Origin: Corynebacterium jeikeium
Lineage (GTDB): Bacteria; Actinomycetota; Actinomycetes; Mycobacteriales; Mycobacteriaceae
NCBI RefSeq assembly: GCF_000738265.1
Contig: NZ_JFCQ01000016.1
Location: 1-64,000, forward strand
Direction of reading: 5' to 3'
DNA: 64,000 nucleotides
The notes under the pieces are model-generated. The model was not told the DNA's origin, made no database searches, and worked only from the letters and a program-made list of their open reading frames with translations. This document shows positions 62,204-64,000 of the stretch, piece by piece. How positions within the stretch are numbered: the first letter of the stretch is position 1; every line of letters begins with the position of its first letter. Made by a program: the position numbers and the translations under genes.

Positions 62204-62863
62204 TTATCCGGGGAATTGGCTCGCATCAATGGTCGAAGTCCGATCTGCGAACTCGTCGCGGGAGAGCTGGCCTATTCCGGCGGGGAGGCAGCCCAGTAGC
62301 GGCAGGCCGGTAACCTTCGGCATTTCCTTCACGTTCAGTTGGGTCGCTAGGTCTGGCTGTGCAGGCAGCGAGCCACCAATGAGCCCCAGTACCTCCAGGC
62401 CTCGGTTACGGGTGGCTTCGACGGTGAGCTCCGCAGCGTTGAGGCTTCCCAAACCCATGCTGGTGACGATGATGAGTGGAGCGCCGAGGTCGGCGGCGAT
62501 ATCGGCGAGCGTGAAGTTGTCAGCCAGTCGCACGAGGAGGCCGCCGGCGCCTTCGACGAGCACAACATCCGCCTCGATACTGCGAATCCACTCAACGAGT
62601 TCTTTGCGGTCTGGCTGGGGCATTCCCGCGCGCCGGGCCGACAGGTTGGGGGCAAGCGGCTCGGGGTAGCGCACAAACTCGCGGGTCTCAACCCCGGCGA
62701 GGCGGGAGATGGTGGGGGCGTCGCCAAGCCCGGCAGGCTCACCTGTCTGAACGGGCTTGGCCACGATGACATGCTTGCCTGCAGCCTTGAGCTGGGCGGC
62801 GATGGCTGCGGTGGCGATGGTCTTGCCCACGTCGGTGTTGGTTCCCGTAATGCAAATGATCAT
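62204..62863 (-). CDS. bioD: Dethiobiotin synthetase
   Basis: BioD closes the ureido ring of dethiobiotin from DAPA, CO2 and ATP. The 219-residue protein begins MIICITGTNTDVGKTIATAAI, an intact P-loop (GTNTDVGKT). AKPVQTGEPAGLGD and VLVEGAGGLLVRL are the substrate and Mg sites. The start is the ATG at 62861-62863, overlapping the bioA stop by 4 nt. It ends the bioA-bioD operon; its product feeds bioB at 41-42 kb. Confidence 0.95.
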   Translation of the reverse strand: MIICITGTNTDVGKTIATAAIAAQLKAAGKHVIVAKPVQTGEPAGLGDAPTISRLAGVETREFVRYPEPLAPNLSARRAGMPQPDRKELVEWIRSIEADVVLVEGAGGLLVRLADNFTLADIAADLGAPLIIVTSMGLGSLNAAELTVEATRNRGLEVLGLIGGSLPAQPDLATQLNVKEMPKVTGLPLLGCLPAGIGQLSRDEFADRTSTIDASQFPG

Positions 62864-64000
62864 GCGGCCTCCCCGGCTGCGTGGATGGCGCGGCAGATGC
62901 GCGCGATGTCCTCGTCTGTACAGATATAGGGCGGCATGGCGTAGATGAGCCGCCCGAACGGCCGCAGCCATACTCCGTGCTTAAGGGCCGCTTCAGTGGC
63001 AGCGGCCATGTCAACCTCGTGGTCCATTTCCAGCACGCCAATAGCGCCGCGCACTCTGGTGAGGCCGGGTGCGCCCTGAAGTCCCTTACGCAGACCTGCC
63101 TCAATTCGCGGTACTGCGCTGCGCCACTGGCCCTCCGCGATGAGCGCGGTGGATTCCGCGGCGACCGCGCAGGCGAGAGGATTGGCCATAAAGGTTGGGC
63201 CATGCATGAGTGGGGTGGGCTGCATGCGCTTGGCGACGTCCCCCGTGGCCAACGTCGCCGCCAGTGAGATGAAGCCACCGGTCAGTGCCTTGCCAACGCA
63301 CATAATATCCGGCACAACGCCGGCGTCCTGGGTGACGAAAAGCGAGCCGGTGCGCCCAAATCCGGTGGCGATTTCATCGGCGATCATGAGGATTCCGTGC
63401 TTGTCGCATAAGCGGCGCACACCCGCTACCAGTGCATTGTCATGAAAGCGCATGCCGCCGGCACCCTGTACGCCCGGTTCGATGATGATGGCGGCGACGT
63501 CATCAGTAATGAGGCGCTCCATCTGCGCCAGGTAGTCTGACTGCTCGGACTCGCTCGCGCCTTCCGTGGGCGGGGCAGGGGCGAAGACCTGCTCTGTCAG
63601 TGTGCCTGCCCAGAGCGAATGCATTCCGCCCTGAGGATCGCAGACGCTCATCGCGCCGAAGGTATCGCCGTGGTACCCCGAGCGCCAGGTCAGCAGTTTG
63701 GTGCGTTCCGGCGGGGAGGCCTGCAAGGCCATCTTGATGGCGACTTCAACGGACACGGATCCGGAATCTGAGTAGAAGACATGGGAGAAGTCTCCGCGGG
63801 TCAGTTCCATGAGCTGAGTGGTCAGGCGTGCCGCGGGCTCGTGGGTAAGTCCGCCGAACATGACGTGGCTAAAGCGATCAATCTGTTCTTTAGCAGCATT
63901 GACTAGTCGGGGGTGCGAGTGCCCATGGCAAGCAGCCCACCAGGAACTCATGCCGTCGATAACGCGGCGGCCATCGGCGAGCTGAAGAAAGGCACCATCT
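62860..64000 (-). CDS. bioA: Adenosylmethionine-8-amino-7-oxononanoate aminotransferase (5' end outside the window)
   Basis: BioA makes 7,8-diaminopelargonate from KAPA using SAM as amino donor and PLP. The visible 379 codons begin at DGAFLQLADGRRVIDGMSSWWAA, so only the first part of the gene is cut by the window edge. Landmarks: SDSGSVSVEVAIKMALQ, HGDTFGAMSVCDP, IADEIATGFGRTGSLF, CVGKALTGG with the PLP Lys, and TPLMHGPTFMANPLACA. It overlaps bioD by 4 nt. The length lost at the 5' end is about 45 residues. Confidence 0.95.
   Translation of the reverse strand, partial: DGAFLQLADGRRVIDGMSSWWAACHGHSHPRLVNAAKEQIDRFSHVMFGGLTHEPAARLTTQLMELTRGDFSHVFYSDSGSVSVEVAIKMALQASPPERTKLLTWRSGYHGDTFGAMSVCDPQGGMHSLWAGTLTEQVFAPAPPTEGASESEQSDYLAQMERLITDDVAAIIIEPGVQGAGGMRFHDNALVAGVRRLCDKHGILMIADEIATGFGRTGSLFVTQDAGVVPDIMCVGKALTGGFISLAATLATGDVAKRMQPTPLMHGPTFMANPLACAVAAESTALIAEGQWRSAVPRIEAGLRKGLQGAPGLTRVRGAIGVLEMDHEVDMAAATEAALKHGVWLRPFGRLIYAMPPYICTDEDIARICRAIHAAGEAA

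Overview
The window looks like about 64 kb of a Corynebacterium chromosome. The base composition is GC-rich. The gene set is typical of the group: a gluABCD-type glutamate uptake operon, homodimeric pyruvate dehydrogenase AceE, a DUF3052 protein, glnA2 followed by glnE, a fused RNase H/phosphatase next to rnpB, and bioB with the small auxiliary protein BsaP. I cannot name the species.

Layout. 1-9860 is a complete type I-E CRISPR-Cas locus read right to left: cas3, cse1, cse2, cas7e, cas5e, cas6e, cas1 (frameshifted), cas2, then a 61-nt-period array cut by the window edge. Just upstream of cas3, on the opposite strand, lies one degenerate repeat-spacer-repeat unit. Its spacer matches the cas3 promoter over its first 16 nt except at position 6, next to an AAC that would be the PAM. 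This is the architecture of a crRNA-like autorepressor (CreR type). 9881-30003 is mostly housekeeping: a broken nitroreductase, gluABCD, a serine hydrolase overlapping an acyl carrier protein, an alpha/beta hydrolase, aceE, DUF3052, tRNA-Val, a SURF1 protein, a low-molecular-weight phosphatase, a HAD phosphatase, a Nif3 protein, a zinc-ribbon protein, RNase H/phosphatase, rnpB, an RNB ribonuclease and two DUF202 membrane proteins. 30037-50008 holds an unrecognised membrane protein, panB, glnA2-glnE, a sortase-like protein, an MFS transporter, a GT87-like membrane protein, an SRPBCC protein, bsaP-bioB, a cupin, a YkvI-like transporter, a DUF421 protein, a YhgE/Pip exporter with a divergent ABC ATPase, and a twice-frameshifted MFS gene.

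50246-59383 is a second defence region: an unrecognised 642-residue membrane-anchored protein, a CMD-family protein on the other strand, and a full type I Wadjet operon (jetABCD). It is followed by a VIT-family gene cut by an IS21-family element (59799-61921). The window ends in bioA-bioD.

Four intergenic elements (about 21.65-21.77, 21.88-22.00, 30.91-31.03 and 42.42-42.53 kb) share a GGTCAG-n-G core. Each is enclosed by inverted repeats that start AAATGTC but differ in sequence from element to element. Two of the three spacer regions that carry them lie between convergent genes. I do not recognise the family; it is the best candidate here for something undescribed.

Several genes (cas1, istB, the VIT gene, the MFS gene) carry single-base frameshifts, mostly at short homopolymers. 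Sequencing error should be excluded before they are called dead.
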